From: CAZSVE01 sp964610175
Lineage (GTDB): Bacteria > Pseudomonadota > Gammaproteobacteria > HK1
Assembly: GCA_964610175.1 (NCBI GenBank)
Contig: CAZSVE010000003.1
Span: 1-64,000 of the forward strand
DNA length: 64,000 bases
Direction: 5' to 3'
Position 1 is the stretch's first letter, and each line of letters opens with the position of its first letter. This document shows, piece after piece, positions 35,592 through 44,629 of this stretch. The translations under genes were made by a program, and so were the position numbers. The notes beneath the pieces were generated by a model, which saw nothing but the letters and a program-made list of their open reading frames with translations, was not told the DNA's origin and did no database searches.

Positions 35592-36433
35592 ACAAAATTG
35601 GCAGTGAGCGTGCCGCGGGATGCCAGGAGGATATGCCGCACAGTCGTGGCGACTTATGTCCCAGGATCATCCCGATGTCGATGGCGCCGAGCTATCCTGT
35701 TTTGCCAGGGTTTCCTGGATGACCCGCTGGGAACCTCGCAATCGGTAGGCCCATGGTCCTGTCGATACGGCATCACCAAGGTCGCCTTCGGGGTGTTCCC
35801 GTCCCGGAGGTGGCACACGGTTCACCTTCGAGGGTCGATACCCCCTTGGGGGCCGACCCTGGGCCCATGACCCTGGGCCCATGCCCCGGTTCCCCCTTCC
35901 AATAGACTCCATGTTTGAACTTGCTGCGTAATATTTCGAAAGAGTTCAAACAGGAAGTCTGATGTTTTCGACAATAACTGCGCCAGAAATCCCTTTCTGT
36001 CACAGTTACTTGCAAGTTAAAACATATCAGTCCCTTACTCGAAAAATCTCGAGCAAAACGCACGAAAATTCGTGGTTCGTCATTTTTCGCTGCGCGAGAA
36101 ATCTTTCGCGTTCGGGGTGTCCGCCAAGTCGGAAGATCTCTCCCTTCTCGGTCGAGATGATGGGGGAGTGCCTGGATTGACGATGGCATCATCGAAATGT
36201 TTTGGTTTCGGCTTGTCCGGGTTAGGTCCTCGGGACTCGCTACGAACAACTATCTTGGTAACGGCAGGGTTTGCCGATATCCTGGCCTGCGGTTTCTGCT
36301 CTTCTCCGAAGAGCGTTTTCCCCGGGCGCGGTTGCCGATCTCGGAAGCAAAGCCTGTTCCCCTGAAATGAAAAATGAGTCCTTCCCGTCCTCCCGGTGCA
36401 GCTTTCGATAAGCCTCGATAATCGGCTGTACAA
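35592..36433. other. Intergenic region without a recognised gene
   Basis: Overlapping frames exist on both strands, but I recognise no protein. A 14-bp near-tandem, CCCTGGGCCCATGA/CCCTGGGCCCATGC, lies at 35857..35885. Repeat family C occupies about 36075..36165. Confidence 0.4.
36075..36165. repeat. Repeat family C, copy
   Basis: CATTTTTCGCTGCGCGAGAAATC is followed by GGAAGATCTCTCCCTTCTCG and GTCGAGATGATGG, the same layout as at 18612..18700. Confidence 0.6.
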
Positions 36434-37414
36434 TCATCCTCTCCCTTTTCCGGCGAGAAAATCGGCGTATGTCGATGCCAGCCCCTTTTCTAAAGTGATC
36501 CTGGGTCGCCAGCCGAGCGCGAGAAGACGGCTGGTATCCATGAGTTTTCTCGGGGTGCCGTCGGGCTTGCCGGAATCGAAGGTGATCCGGCCCCTATATC
36601 CCACGGTTTCGGCGATCATCCGGGCCAGTTCGGCGATAGTCATATCGCTCCCATACCCCACATTGATGTGGGAGCGCATGGGTTCCATGTGTTGGCGGTA
36701 CGCGGCCATGGGCAGGTTCATGACATGGATGCAGGCATCGGCCAGGTCGTCCACGTGAAGGAACTCGCGCCTTGGCGTACCGGTACCCCAGATGGTTACG
36801 TTCGGGGCATGGTTTATCTTGGCTTCATGGAAGCGGCGGATCAACGCCGGAAGGACATGGCTGTCTTCCGGATGGTAGTTGTCATTGGGGCCGTAGAGAT
36901 TGGTCGGCATGACGGATCGGTAGTCGACTCCATGGCTTTCGCCATACTGACGGTTGTAGCTCTCGCAAAGCTTGATGCCGGCAATCTTGGCGATGGCGTA
37001 GGGTTCATTGGTGGGTTCGAGCGCGCCGGTCAAGAGGACCTCTTCCCGTATCGGTTGTAGGGCGAGTTTGGGATAGATGCAGTTGGACCCGAGAAAGAGC
37101 AACTTCCTGACGCCGCTTTGGAAGGCGGTATGAATGACATTGGTGGCTATCGTGATGTTCTGATGGATGAATTCCGCCGGGTAGGTGGCATTGGCCAGAA
37201 TACCACCGACACGGGCGGCGGCGAGGTAGACCTGATCGGGTCGTTGTTGCCGGAAAAAGGCGCGAACGGCCTCCTGTTCGGTAAGATTCAGTTCCCCGTG
37301 ACAGCGGGTGAGTATTCTGTCTTCGGGGTGGCCATTGGCCTCGAGCCTGCGCACGATGGCGGAGCCCACCAGCCCCCGGTGACCCGCGACATAGATATTC
37401 GGTATGGGATTCAT
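36434..37414 (-). CDS. fcl: GDP-L-fucose synthase
   Basis: It converts the GDP-4-keto-6-deoxymannose made by Gmd into GDP-L-fucose (epimerase/reductase). This short-chain dehydrogenase has 326 residues, with the nucleotide motif VAGHRGLVGSAIVRRL at the N-terminus, the AARVGGILAN block, the Ser of LGSNCIYPK, and the YAIAKIAG catalytic Tyr-Lys motif. VMPTNLYGPNDN and FLHVDDLADA are also typical of Fcl. gmd and manC lie about 5 kb away on the same strand, so the pathway from mannose-1-P to GDP-fucose is nearly complete here. Confidence 0.95.
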   Translation of the reverse strand: MNPIPNIYVAGHRGLVGSAIVRRLEANGHPEDRILTRCHGELNLTEQEAVRAFFRQQRPDQVYLAAARVGGILANATYPAEFIHQNITIATNVIHTAFQSGVRKLLFLGSNCIYPKLALQPIREEVLLTGALEPTNEPYAIAKIAGIKLCESYNRQYGESHGVDYRSVMPTNLYGPNDNYHPEDSHVLPALIRRFHEAKINHAPNVTIWGTGTPRREFLHVDDLADACIHVMNLPMAAYRQHMEPMRSHINVGYGSDMTIAELARMIAETVGYRGRITFDSGKPDGTPRKLMDTSRLLALGWRPRITLEKGLASTYADFLAGKGRG

Positions 37415-37991
37415 GACGTCTGTGGTTCAGGAACGTAGGAATGCCGCGCGTTGGCAATATTGAAAACGAATGCCCGTACCGTGTCCGCGGCCTTTCGTTC
37501 CCCGTGTCGTATCGGCGAGCGTATTTTATCGATGTTGTGGAGATAGGGGGATGGATCCATCATGATGGTATCGGCCTTGCGGGACAGCTCCAGGACATTG
37601 AAATGACGATAAAGGCGTATTTTACCTATGTTGAAATCATCTTCGATATTTTGTTCGGGATTTTACGGGTAGTGAATGTATGGTCTCTATATGCAATTCC
37701 TCCTCGACAATCGACATGACCGCGCGAATGTTCGTGGTTGTTCGAAGGGTTTTACCGATTGTGATTTCACGAAAATTCACGGGTAGTTTTTGCCATCCCT
37801 GGCATCTGGGTCCCGGCATTCCCTGCCGGGATGACGGAAGTGGTAAATTCCTACACAATCGCCTGAAACAACCTCTCTTGTCATCCCGACAGGGAATGTC
37901 GGGACCCAGACGCCAGGGACGGCAACAGGATTTGGTTGCGGCTCAGCCGCGCTATGCTCTATATGTCTGTCCATGTGGATGAGGTGCCACG
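37415..37991. other. Intergenic region containing repeat D copy 2
   Basis: No gene is seen. Repeat D lies at 37687..37852, followed by a GTCATCCCGACAGGGAATG ... CGGGACCCAGACGCCAGGGA block at 37878..37922, which resembles one end of repeat D again. Confidence 0.55.
37687..37852 (+). repeat. Repeat D, copy 2 (inverted relative to 6241..6405)
   Basis: ATATGCAATTCCTCCTCGAC ... CGCGCGAATGTTCGTGG ... GTAGTTTTTGCCATCCCTGG ... GCCGGGATGACGGAAGTGG. The short frame starting MQFLLDNRHD and ending FTKIHG-stop is intact in both copies. Confidence 0.8.
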
Positions 37992-38675
37992 ATGTCGAAG
38001 ACTGAACCGACCTATGATTCGGATCTTGCCCGGTGGGCCGATTTGCTTCGGGACATTTCGGCACGGGGCCTGTGCTACAGCAAGGATCCCCATGACATCG
38101 AGAATTTCCACCGGATTCAGGCCATCGCCAGGGAAATGTTGGCCTCGTCCACGGGGGGAATCGATGGACGTGGACAGCAGATGCCCTGGGTCGAGATGCT
38201 GTTCCGGCGTCCTACTCCGGTAATCTATGGCGATGGTGCCCTGATAGACGGTAATGGTGCCGTGTTATTGGTGCAACGCGCGGATAACCATACCTGGCTG
38301 CTGCCCGGGGGGGCGTTGGAGGTGGGGGAAAATGCCGCGCGGGGGGTTTGCCGCGAGGTCCGTGAAGAAACGGGTATTACCTGTACGCCAACGAGTCTCG
38401 TCGGGGTGTTCGATGAGCCATGTGGCGTGGCCTGCTTTCCTTATCACATGTATATCCTGACCTTCCTGTGCCGGGTCGATACCCCGGATACGAGCGATTT
38501 CGTTTTGCCGCCGCACGAGATATCGGCGGCAGGATGGTTCGAAGAGGATGCTTTACCGGATGCCTTGTATCCGGGGGTCTCGCTACGGATTCGGGAGGCC
38601 TTCAAAAGCTGGCGTGGCGAACAGAACGCTTATTTCGATGGGGTTCGAGATGTACCGACAAGACTCATTGGATAG
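37992..38675 (+). CDS. Nudix hydrolase with N-terminal Nudix_hydro_N domain
   Basis: The 227-residue protein has an N-terminal helical region of the Nudix_hydro_N type (about 10-70, LARWADLLRDISARGLCY ... RIQAIAREMLA). A Nudix domain follows, with a complete Nudix box GGALEVGENAARGVCREVREETGI at about 116-138 containing the REVREE metal-binding core. Proteins with this N-domain are usually annotated as ADP-ribose or nucleoside-diphosphate-sugar hydrolases. Given the GDP-mannose/fucose genes nearby, a nucleotide-sugar substrate is possible but is inference. The 3' end overlaps the start of the methyltransferase gene. Confidence 0.88.
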   Translation: MSKTEPTYDSDLARWADLLRDISARGLCYSKDPHDIENFHRIQAIAREMLASSTGGIDGRGQQMPWVEMLFRRPTPVIYGDGALIDGNGAVLLVQRADNHTWLLPGGALEVGENAARGVCREVREETGITCTPTSLVGVFDEPCGVACFPYHMYILTFLCRVDTPDTSDFVLPPHEISAAGWFEEDALPDALYPGVSLRIREAFKSWRGEQNAYFDGVRDVPTRLIG

Positions 38676-39399
38676 AAATAGTATCGAGGCGACCCTGGAG
38701 GCCGCTCGGCGCATACGCACCCGGCCTTTTCTATACAAGATCTACCTGGATCTTTACGCCTTTTTGGAGCGGGAGCTGGAGAGCGCACCGTCGGGACCCC
38801 GGTTGGAGCTGGGCAGCGGTGGCGGATTCCTGGGCGAGCGGGTGCCCAATCTGATCACCTCCGATATCGTCCCTGTCCCTACCGTGGATCTGGTTGCTTC
38901 GAGCGTGGCCCTTCCCTTCGAGGGTGGTTCCCTGTCCGCCATTTGCATGATGAACGTGCTGCATCACATGGGCGATGTGTCGGCCTTTTTCCATGAGGCC
39001 GAGCGTTGCCTGAAACCTGGCGGGAAGATCGTGATGATCGAGACCGCCAACACCGCCTGGGCCAGGCTCTATTTTACCCACTACTACCACGAGCCCTGCG
39101 ACCCTGGCCAGGCGTCGTGGCAACTCCCCAACGCCGGTCGGATGACCGACAACAACACGGCCTTGCCCTGGATCGTGTTTTGTCGGGATGGCCGGTTATT
39201 TTCACACCGCCACGCGGGGCTTCGACTTGCCTCCATCGGATACACCATGCCGTTTCGCTACATCCTGAGCGGCGGAGCCTCGCGCGCAAGGAAAATACCC
39301 GATTGGTCCTTTCCGCTGTTGCGTGGCTTGGAATGGTGTCTCTCTCCCCTGGACCGATGGCTGGGCCTTTTCATGCAGGTCGTCGTTCACAGAGTGTGA
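38650..39399 (+). CDS. Class I SAM-dependent methyltransferase
   Basis: The 249-residue protein shows the Methyltransf_11 fold: motif I PRLELGSGGGFLGERV, motif II DLVASSVALPFEGGSLSAIC and post-motif VLHHMGDVSAFFHEAERCLKPGGKIVM. The C-terminal third (YYHEPCDPGQASWQLPN onward) is family-specific and of unknown meaning. ATG 38650 (or 38638) lies inside the last codons of the Nudix gene, so the two are translationally coupled. It probably methylates a sugar or small molecule, perhaps in the surface-polysaccharide pathway; this is inference from context. Confidence 0.82.
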   Translation: MYRQDSLDRNSIEATLEAARRIRTRPFLYKIYLDLYAFLERELESAPSGPRLELGSGGGFLGERVPNLITSDIVPVPTVDLVASSVALPFEGGSLSAICMMNVLHHMGDVSAFFHEAERCLKPGGKIVMIETANTAWARLYFTHYYHEPCDPGQASWQLPNAGRMTDNNTALPWIVFCRDGRLFSHRHAGLRLASIGYTMPFRYILSGGASRARKIPDWSFPLLRGLEWCLSPLDRWLGLFMQVVVHRV

Positions 39400-39408
39400 G
39401 CCGTGCCA

Positions 39409-40335
39409 TCACCGGGGATCATCCATGGGATAGGGAAGGCTGAACTCGCTCGATGGCTCATGGCGGTACCGGTTCAGTACGGGGGAGTAGGTCCTGAACT
39501 GGATTCGGTCTTCTTCCGGGTGGAAATGCAGCACCCTCATCCAGCCATTGCCACCTTTTTCGAAGAATTGATAATTGGCCATGACCTGGTGAACCAGGTT
39601 GCCATGCTCCCCCTTGTCGCTTCGTTTTGCCTCGCCGTGATCGTGTCCGCATAGAACCAGAAAGATGTTCTTGTGCCTTTTCAAGAACTTGTCCCAGATC
39701 GCCTGGGCGGTATTGCCTTCTATGGCATAGCTTTGGTGATGGAGATTGCGGTTTGCCTGTACATCGAGGAATCCATGGGTGAGTACGATGCAACGATGAT
39801 CGGGATACGCGTCGATGACCTTATCGGCCCATGCAATGGCCTCGTCCCGTGGCATGAATTCCAGGGTGATGACCATGAAATCCATGCCGTCGGCCGTAAA
39901 AAGGACGAAGTAATTGCTACTCGAACCCTCGAAATTCCCCCCATAACGATACAACGGGTTCCTCAGAAAACGGGAAGGGGGGAAATAGGCATCGATCTTG
40001 GAATCGCGGCGATTGGAATAGGCGGATACGCCTTTTGGCGGATGGGGATCGTACCCCTGGTCGTGATTGCCGATGCACAATACATACGGTATGTGTCTTT
40101 CGATTACCTGAAAGGCCTCGCAACCGAGTTGCCACTCGATCTCGAAATTGGATTGGGTGAGATCCCCCGCATGAATGATCAGCACGGCGTTCAAAGCATC
40201 CCTGTTTTCCAATATCCATTGTATCTGCCGATAGAAACAGTGGCGTTGGTCCGGGACACAAAAGTGCTTGCGCGTCCATTTCAGGCGCAGATCGCAATAG
40301 CTTTGGGTATCGGGAAGCACGAAGAGCGTGAACAT
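39409..40335 (-). CDS. Calcineurin-like metallophosphoesterase
   Basis: The 308-residue protein carries the two-metal motifs in order: VLPDTQSY near the N-terminus (Asp and a partner), IHAGDLTQSN, IGNHDQGYDP, LTHGF and LCGHDHGEAK. This is the architecture of secreted-type phosphoesterases that act on nucleotides or polysaccharide-linked phosphates, though no signal peptide is seen here. It follows the Gfo/Idh oxidoreductase gene with a 7-base gap and faces the methyltransferase gene tail to tail. Probable member of the manC-gmd-oxidoreductase operon. Confidence 0.87.
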   Translation of the reverse strand: MFTLFVLPDTQSYCDLRLKWTRKHFCVPDQRHCFYRQIQWILENRDALNAVLIIHAGDLTQSNFEIEWQLGCEAFQVIERHIPYVLCIGNHDQGYDPHPPKGVSAYSNRRDSKIDAYFPPSRFLRNPLYRYGGNFEGSSSNYFVLFTADGMDFMVITLEFMPRDEAIAWADKVIDAYPDHRCIVLTHGFLDVQANRNLHHQSYAIEGNTAQAIWDKFLKRHKNIFLVLCGHDHGEAKRSDKGEHGNLVHQVMANYQFFEKGGNGWMRVLHFHPEEDRIQFRTYSPVLNRYRHEPSSEFSLPYPMDDPR

Positions 40336-40342
40336 GATATTG

Positions 40343-41404
40343 CTAGTTCGGGATCGGTGTGGCCCCCTTGTTGCTGGATTCGTAGCAGGCCTCTACCAGG
40401 GCCATGGTATGGAATGCGTCCTCCACGCTCGTGAATAGGGTGTCGTCCTCACCGGAGGCGAACCGTTGAAGATTGAGCATGGGTCCCATGAAGGCATCCG
40501 GAAACCAGTTACCCAGCAACGTGATCTCGGCCCAATCCTTTCCCTTGGTGGCAATCTCCAGTCGGTCGGGTTTCCCCCGCGGATAATCCAGATTGACGCC
40601 CATGCGAGTGACGACGGCCCCCTGGGTGCCATCCACTTGCACACGGGAGAGCTCGTGTCGGGAGCCGAATTCGTGGGTATGGTTCAGGGACAGGCAGCAG
40701 CGGGTCGCATCGCCATAATCGAGGATGATACTGCTGCGGATATCGCGCAGATCCGGGAAAGATGGATGGCGGATCGTGCGTGCATATACGCCCCGGGGGT
40801 TGCCGAGCAAAGACCGGATCCAGTCCAGATAGTGGATCGAGTGCACCAGAATTTCGATGCGATCCATTTGCAGCATAAATAGAAATGTTTCCCACGGATC
40901 GCGCAAATTCAGATGAATATCCACATCGATAATGTCACCGATCAGCCCCCGTTCCATGGCATCGCGAACGGCAAGCATCATGGGACTGAAACGCAGCTGA
41001 AAATTGATCGCCGCGGTCAGATGCTTATCACGGCACCGCCCGCGGATTTGGCGGGCGTCTTCCAGATTCTCTCCCATGGGTTTTTGGATCAACACCGCCG
41101 CACCATCGGGCAGGCTATCCAGCGCGGTACATATTGCCGAGGGAGGCAGGGCCAGATCGAATACTACGTCCCGCATCGACACGGCTTCTTCCAGCGAATC
41201 GAAGACGCGATCGACGGCAAATGCTTCCGCCAGGGTTTGCGAACGGCCTTTGTCGATATCGAATAGACCGGCAACAGGAAGCCCTGCCTTGGCATAGGCA
41301 GGCAGGTGAGCATCACGAACGACATCCCCCGTGCCGATGATGACAATGGGTTTAGGTTCGCTGGGCGCGGGCCAGCGTTGATTCAGTGGTGGTACAGTCG
41401 ACAT
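40343..41404 (-). CDS. Gfo/Idh/MocA-family NAD(P)-dependent oxidoreductase
   Basis: The 353-residue protein has the dinucleotide fold PIVIIGTGDVVRDAHLPAYA at its start, FDIDKG, the family motif LIQKPMGENLEDAR (EKP-type, here QKP), and a C-terminal alpha/beta substrate domain (IEILVHSIHYLDWIR). Members oxidise or reduce sugars, often in sugar-nucleotide pathways. ATG 41404 is supported by AAGGAGGTTATGAC directly upstream, a very strong ribosome binding site. The gene lies downstream of gmd, beyond the MITE-like element. The usual EKP Glu is replaced by Gln, so activity may differ. Confidence 0.87.
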   Translation of the reverse strand: MSTVPPLNQRWPAPSEPKPIVIIGTGDVVRDAHLPAYAKAGLPVAGLFDIDKGRSQTLAEAFAVDRVFDSLEEAVSMRDVVFDLALPPSAICTALDSLPDGAAVLIQKPMGENLEDARQIRGRCRDKHLTAAINFQLRFSPMMLAVRDAMERGLIGDIIDVDIHLNLRDPWETFLFMLQMDRIEILVHSIHYLDWIRSLLGNPRGVYARTIRHPSFPDLRDIRSSIILDYGDATRCCLSLNHTHEFGSRHELSRVQVDGTQGAVVTRMGVNLDYPRGKPDRLEIATKGKDWAEITLLGNWFPDAFMGPMLNLQRFASGEDDTLFTSVEDAFHTMALVEACYESSNKGATPIPN

Positions 41405-41477
41405 GTCATAACCTCCTTCATCTTGTTCGAATCGATAATATCGGCAACAGTGCGTCGGGCCGACGAGCGATCCCCGA

Positions 41478-41651
41478 GGAACCTCTGAAAATACCATCCG
41501 CGGTATTCCGGGAAATGATACTTTTCAGCGCTTACTTGGGTTGTGTCGAGATTTTACCCGGAGGACCGGTTGAAAACGCAGGGAAATCGAAAGTTGCATT
41601 TTTCGATTCCCGTCTCTGGAAAATACCGGGGATGGCTTTTTCAGAGGTTCC
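41478..41651. mobile_element. 174-bp MITE-like element with long terminal inverted repeats
   Basis: The left end GGAACCTCTGAAAATACC ... CCGCGGTATT and the reverse complement of the right end GGAACCTCTGAAAAAGCC ... CCCCGGTATT agree over about 30 bases with few mismatches. There is no transposase gene inside. The right half is read as the last 39 codons and the stop of gmd. No clear target duplication is visible. Ends beginning GGAACCTCTGA recall IS5-type insertion sequences, but the family is not certain. Confidence 0.8.
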
Positions 41652-42782
41652 TTGGCGTATCGGGATTTTACCATCCTGCCCGATGTGCCGTCCCCACTCC
41701 GCAGCCTTCGAATCTTCCCGCGCCATTTCCGAAACCAGCGCATCGAAGCTGGTTTTGGGCACCCAGCCGAGTTTGTCTCTGGCCTTTGCGGCGTCGCCGA
41801 GTAGGTTGTCGACTTCGGTGGGGCGGAAATAACGCCGATCCACGGCCACCACTTCCCGGCCCAATAGCCTCTCCCCGATTGCGTCGCTGGCACCTTCCAT
41901 CCCGCTCAGGATACCCACTTCCTCGATGCCTTCTCCGCGCCATTCCAGGGACATCCCCAGGGCCTTGGCGGCGCGATTGACGAAATCGCGTACCGAGTGC
42001 TGCACCCCAGTAGCGATGACGAAGTCTTCCGGGGCCGGTTGTTGCAGCATGAGCCACTGCATTTCCACGTAATCGCGGGCATGGCCCCAATCGCGCAGCG
42101 CATTCAGGTTGCCAAGGTAAAGTTTTTCCTGGAGCCCCAGCCTGATGCGGGCCAGTGCCTTGGTGATCTTGCGGGTGACGAAGGCCTCCCCGCGAAGCGG
42201 GGATTCATGGTTGAACAGGATTCCGTTGCAGGCATAGATCCCATAGGCCTCGCGATAGTTGACGGTGATCCAATGGGCGTAGAGCTTGGCCACCGCATAG
42301 GGGCTGCGCGGATAGAATGGCGTGGTCTCTTTTTGCGGGGTTTCCTGCACCAATCCATAGAGTTCCGAGGTGGACGCCTGATAGAAACGGGTTTTGTGGG
42401 AGAGATCGAGCGTGCGGATGGCCTCCAGGAGGCGCAATGCCCCCAGTGCATCGGAGTCGGCGGTGTACTCGGGCTCCTCGAACGATACCGCCACATGGCT
42501 TTGCGCCGCGAGATTGTAGATCTCGTCGGGGCGCAGCTTTGCGACGATGTGTACGAGACTGCTGGAATCGGTCATGTCGCCATGGTGCACGAAAAATGGC
42601 GTGCCGTTTTCATGGGCGTCGCGTAAGAGATGATCGATACGCGCCGTGTTGGGCAGGGAACTACGGCGCTTGACGCCGTGAACCTGGTAACCCTTGCCGA
42701 GGAGAAACTCTGCAAGCCAGGCACCGTCCTGACCGGTAATGCCGGTGATGAGCGCGATTTTTGTTGTCTGCTCCAGATTCAT
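41532..42782 (-). CDS. gmd: GDP-mannose 4,6-dehydratase with MITE-encoded C-terminal tail
   Basis: It converts GDP-D-mannose to GDP-4-keto-6-deoxy-D-mannose. The body is complete: IALITGITGQDGAWLAEFLL, VHGVKRRSS, NLAAQSHVAVSFEEP, ASTSELYG, SPYAVAKLYAHW with the catalytic Tyr-x3-Lys, LFNHESPLRGEAFVTRKIT, and DWGHARDYVEMQW. The 416 residues exceed the usual 345-375 because the last 39 residues (GTSEKAIPG onward) are encoded by a MITE-like element. ATG 42782 (MNLEQ) or 42800 (MEHSGKMNLEQ) are possible starts; both lie inside the 3' end of the manC open frame, overlapping by 122 to 140 bases. Confidence 0.95.
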   Translation of the reverse strand: MNLEQTTKIALITGITGQDGAWLAEFLLGKGYQVHGVKRRSSLPNTARIDHLLRDAHENGTPFFVHHGDMTDSSSLVHIVAKLRPDEIYNLAAQSHVAVSFEEPEYTADSDALGALRLLEAIRTLDLSHKTRFYQASTSELYGLVQETPQKETTPFYPRSPYAVAKLYAHWITVNYREAYGIYACNGILFNHESPLRGEAFVTRKITKALARIRLGLQEKLYLGNLNALRDWGHARDYVEMQWLMLQQPAPEDFVIATGVQHSVRDFVNRAAKALGMSLEWRGEGIEEVGILSGMEGASDAIGERLLGREVVAVDRRYFRPTEVDNLLGDAAKARDKLGWVPKTSFDALVSEMAREDSKAAEWGRHIGQDGKIPIRQGTSEKAIPGIFQRRESKNATFDFPAFSTGPPGKISTQPK

Positions 42783-44277
42783 TTTCCCTGAGTGCTCCAT
42801 TTTGGATGCTTCCCGAGTTGTTTGTTGCCCATTCCGACGCATCATCGGAATGCACAGTTGTTTGCGTGTAATCGTCTTCGAGACGTTCGATATCGTTTTC
42901 GCCGAGATAACTACCGGTTTGGATCTCGATGATTTCGAGTTCGATTTTGCCGGGATTGCATAGGCGATGCACCTCGCCCGTCGGGATATAGGTGGATTGG
43001 TTTTCCGAAAGTAAAAAGGTCTCCGTGCCACGCGTCACCTCCGCCGTGCCCTTGACGACGATCCAATGTTCGGCACGGTGGTAATGCTTTTGCAGGCTGA
43101 TGCCTGCGCCAGGTTCGATGGTGATGCGCTTGACCTGGAAACGCTCTCCGCTATCCACGTGATCGTACCAACCCCACGGGCGCACTACCCGACGATGGAC
43201 CAGGTCCTCGCCGTATTCATTCCCTTGCAGCCGCGTCACTACGTCCTTGATCTCGTCCGCCCGCTGGCGGTGCGCTACCAGTACGGCGTCTTGCGTGTCT
43301 ACGACGAGTAGATCCTGGGTGCCCAATGCCACCACGGGGCGATGCGGGGCGCGGATGTAGGTATTGCTGGCAAGGTGGGCGATGCCCTGACCATGGAGAC
43401 GATTGCCTTGCGAATCGGCGGGCGTTAGATGTGCCACGGCGTTCCAACTGCCCACATCGCTCCATTGACCATGGAAGGGGACCACGGCTATCGGGGTGTG
43501 TTTTTCCATGACGGCGTAATCTATGCTCTGCGAGCGGCAGGCATGGAAGGCGGCCGCTTCGGGACGCACGAAATCGAGGCCGTCGCCGGCGATCTCCCGA
43601 TGTGGCCGGGTCATGGCCGCCTGGCAACTTCGCAGGATATCGGGGGCGTGCCGGGCCAATGCCGCCAGCAGGGTATCGGCGCGGGTGAGGAAAATGCCGG
43701 CATTCCAAAGCGCGTCCCCTCGAAGGACGAGGGCCCTGGCCCTGGCGTCGTCCGGTTTCTCGATGAAGCCGCGTACCTGGCGACTGCCGTCCGGGCGCCT
43801 TGGGCCTTGCAGAATATAGCCATAGGCAACGCTGGGAGAGGTGGGCGTCACGCCGAATGCGACGATGAGGCCGGCTCTGGCGGCGGCCATGCCGTTTCGC
43901 ATCGTCCCGATGAAGGCCCATGCATCGGGGATATGGTGATCCGAGGGACAAAACAGCAAGAGGGCCTCGGGTTGTTCCTTTTGCCGTGCATGCAAGGCCG
44001 CCAGGGCCATGGCCGCGGTGGTATCGCGGGCCACCGGCTCCAGAATGATGGGGCCGGTCACGTTGGCGGCTTGCATGGCATCGATGACGAGAAAGCGATG
44101 CCCCTCCGCCGCCACCACGCACACGACCTTGCCCCCGAAGGCGGACACGCGTTCCAGGGTGGTCTGTAGCAGGCTTTTGTCGCCGATGAGCGGCACGAAT
44201 GGTTTGGGAAGGCTGTTGCGGCTCAAGGGCCATAAGCGACTACCGGAACCGCCGCAAAGAACTACGGGAGTGATCAT
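42661..44277 (-). CDS. manC: Mannose-1-phosphate guanylyltransferase / mannose-6-phosphate isomerase
   Basis: This bifunctional enzyme makes GDP-mannose. The N-terminal nucleotidyltransferase carries VLCGGSGSRLWPLSRNSLPKPF, FCPSDHHIPD, FIEKPD and WNAGIFLTRAD. The C-terminal cupin/isomerase part carries VVRPWGWYDHVDSGERFQVK, HYHRAEHWIVVKGTAEVTRG and ENQSTYIPTGEVHRLCNPG. Family members end soon after IERLEDDY; here the frame continues about 58 residues more across the 5' end of gmd. This extension looks out of frame rather than functional, so the original stop was probably lost by a small indel. It is the first gene of the manC-gmd-oxidoreductase-phosphoesterase set. Confidence 0.94.
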   Translation of the reverse strand: MITPVVLCGGSGSRLWPLSRNSLPKPFVPLIGDKSLLQTTLERVSAFGGKVVCVVAAEGHRFLVIDAMQAANVTGPIILEPVARDTTAAMALAALHARQKEQPEALLLFCPSDHHIPDAWAFIGTMRNGMAAARAGLIVAFGVTPTSPSVAYGYILQGPRRPDGSRQVRGFIEKPDDARARALVLRGDALWNAGIFLTRADTLLAALARHAPDILRSCQAAMTRPHREIAGDGLDFVRPEAAAFHACRSQSIDYAVMEKHTPIAVVPFHGQWSDVGSWNAVAHLTPADSQGNRLHGQGIAHLASNTYIRAPHRPVVALGTQDLLVVDTQDAVLVAHRQRADEIKDVVTRLQGNEYGEDLVHRRVVRPWGWYDHVDSGERFQVKRITIEPGAGISLQKHYHRAEHWIVVKGTAEVTRGTETFLLSENQSTYIPTGEVHRLCNPGKIELEIIEIQTGSYLGENDIERLEDDYTQTTVHSDDASEWATNNSGSIQNGALRENESGADNKNRAHHRHYRSGRCLACRVSPRQGLPGSRRQAP

Positions 44278-44629
44278 GGAGCACGGGTTTTGTCGTTTTG
44301 GGGGGAGAAGACGCTTCTCCCGGCGTTATTTCGACTGGAAGTGGTTCTCTTCGATTATGAAAGAAAATCGGTGGTTGGTGCACACCAACCCCTCACCTTC
44401 CATAAATGTGAGGCAATTGGGAGCTTTATAAGACAGATACGAAGCGGAAGATGGGACGGAGTCAATAATTTGTTTGTTTCCCGCCCAGCTTCACGATTGG
44501 ATCGAGTTTTACAAGGCACGAATTCCGGGTTACCAAGCCTCGATGATGTTTCATCGGTTCGAGGCTAACCACGTTAGCAATATATTCGCCTTGGCTACAT
44601 GAGATAATCTTGTATTCTTACCAACCTAC
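44278..44629. other. Intergenic region between manC and the rpn tandem
   Basis: It contains a minus-oriented family A copy (44466..44567). The last 60 bases (from GTTAGCAATATATTCGCC) are the start of the duplicated rpn unit and probably carry its promoter. Confidence 0.6.
44466..44567 (-). repeat. Repeat family A, copy
   Basis: Plus strand: AATTTGTTTGTTTCCCGCC ... CGAGTTTTACAAGGCACG ... TCATCGGTTCGAGGC. Confidence 0.85.
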
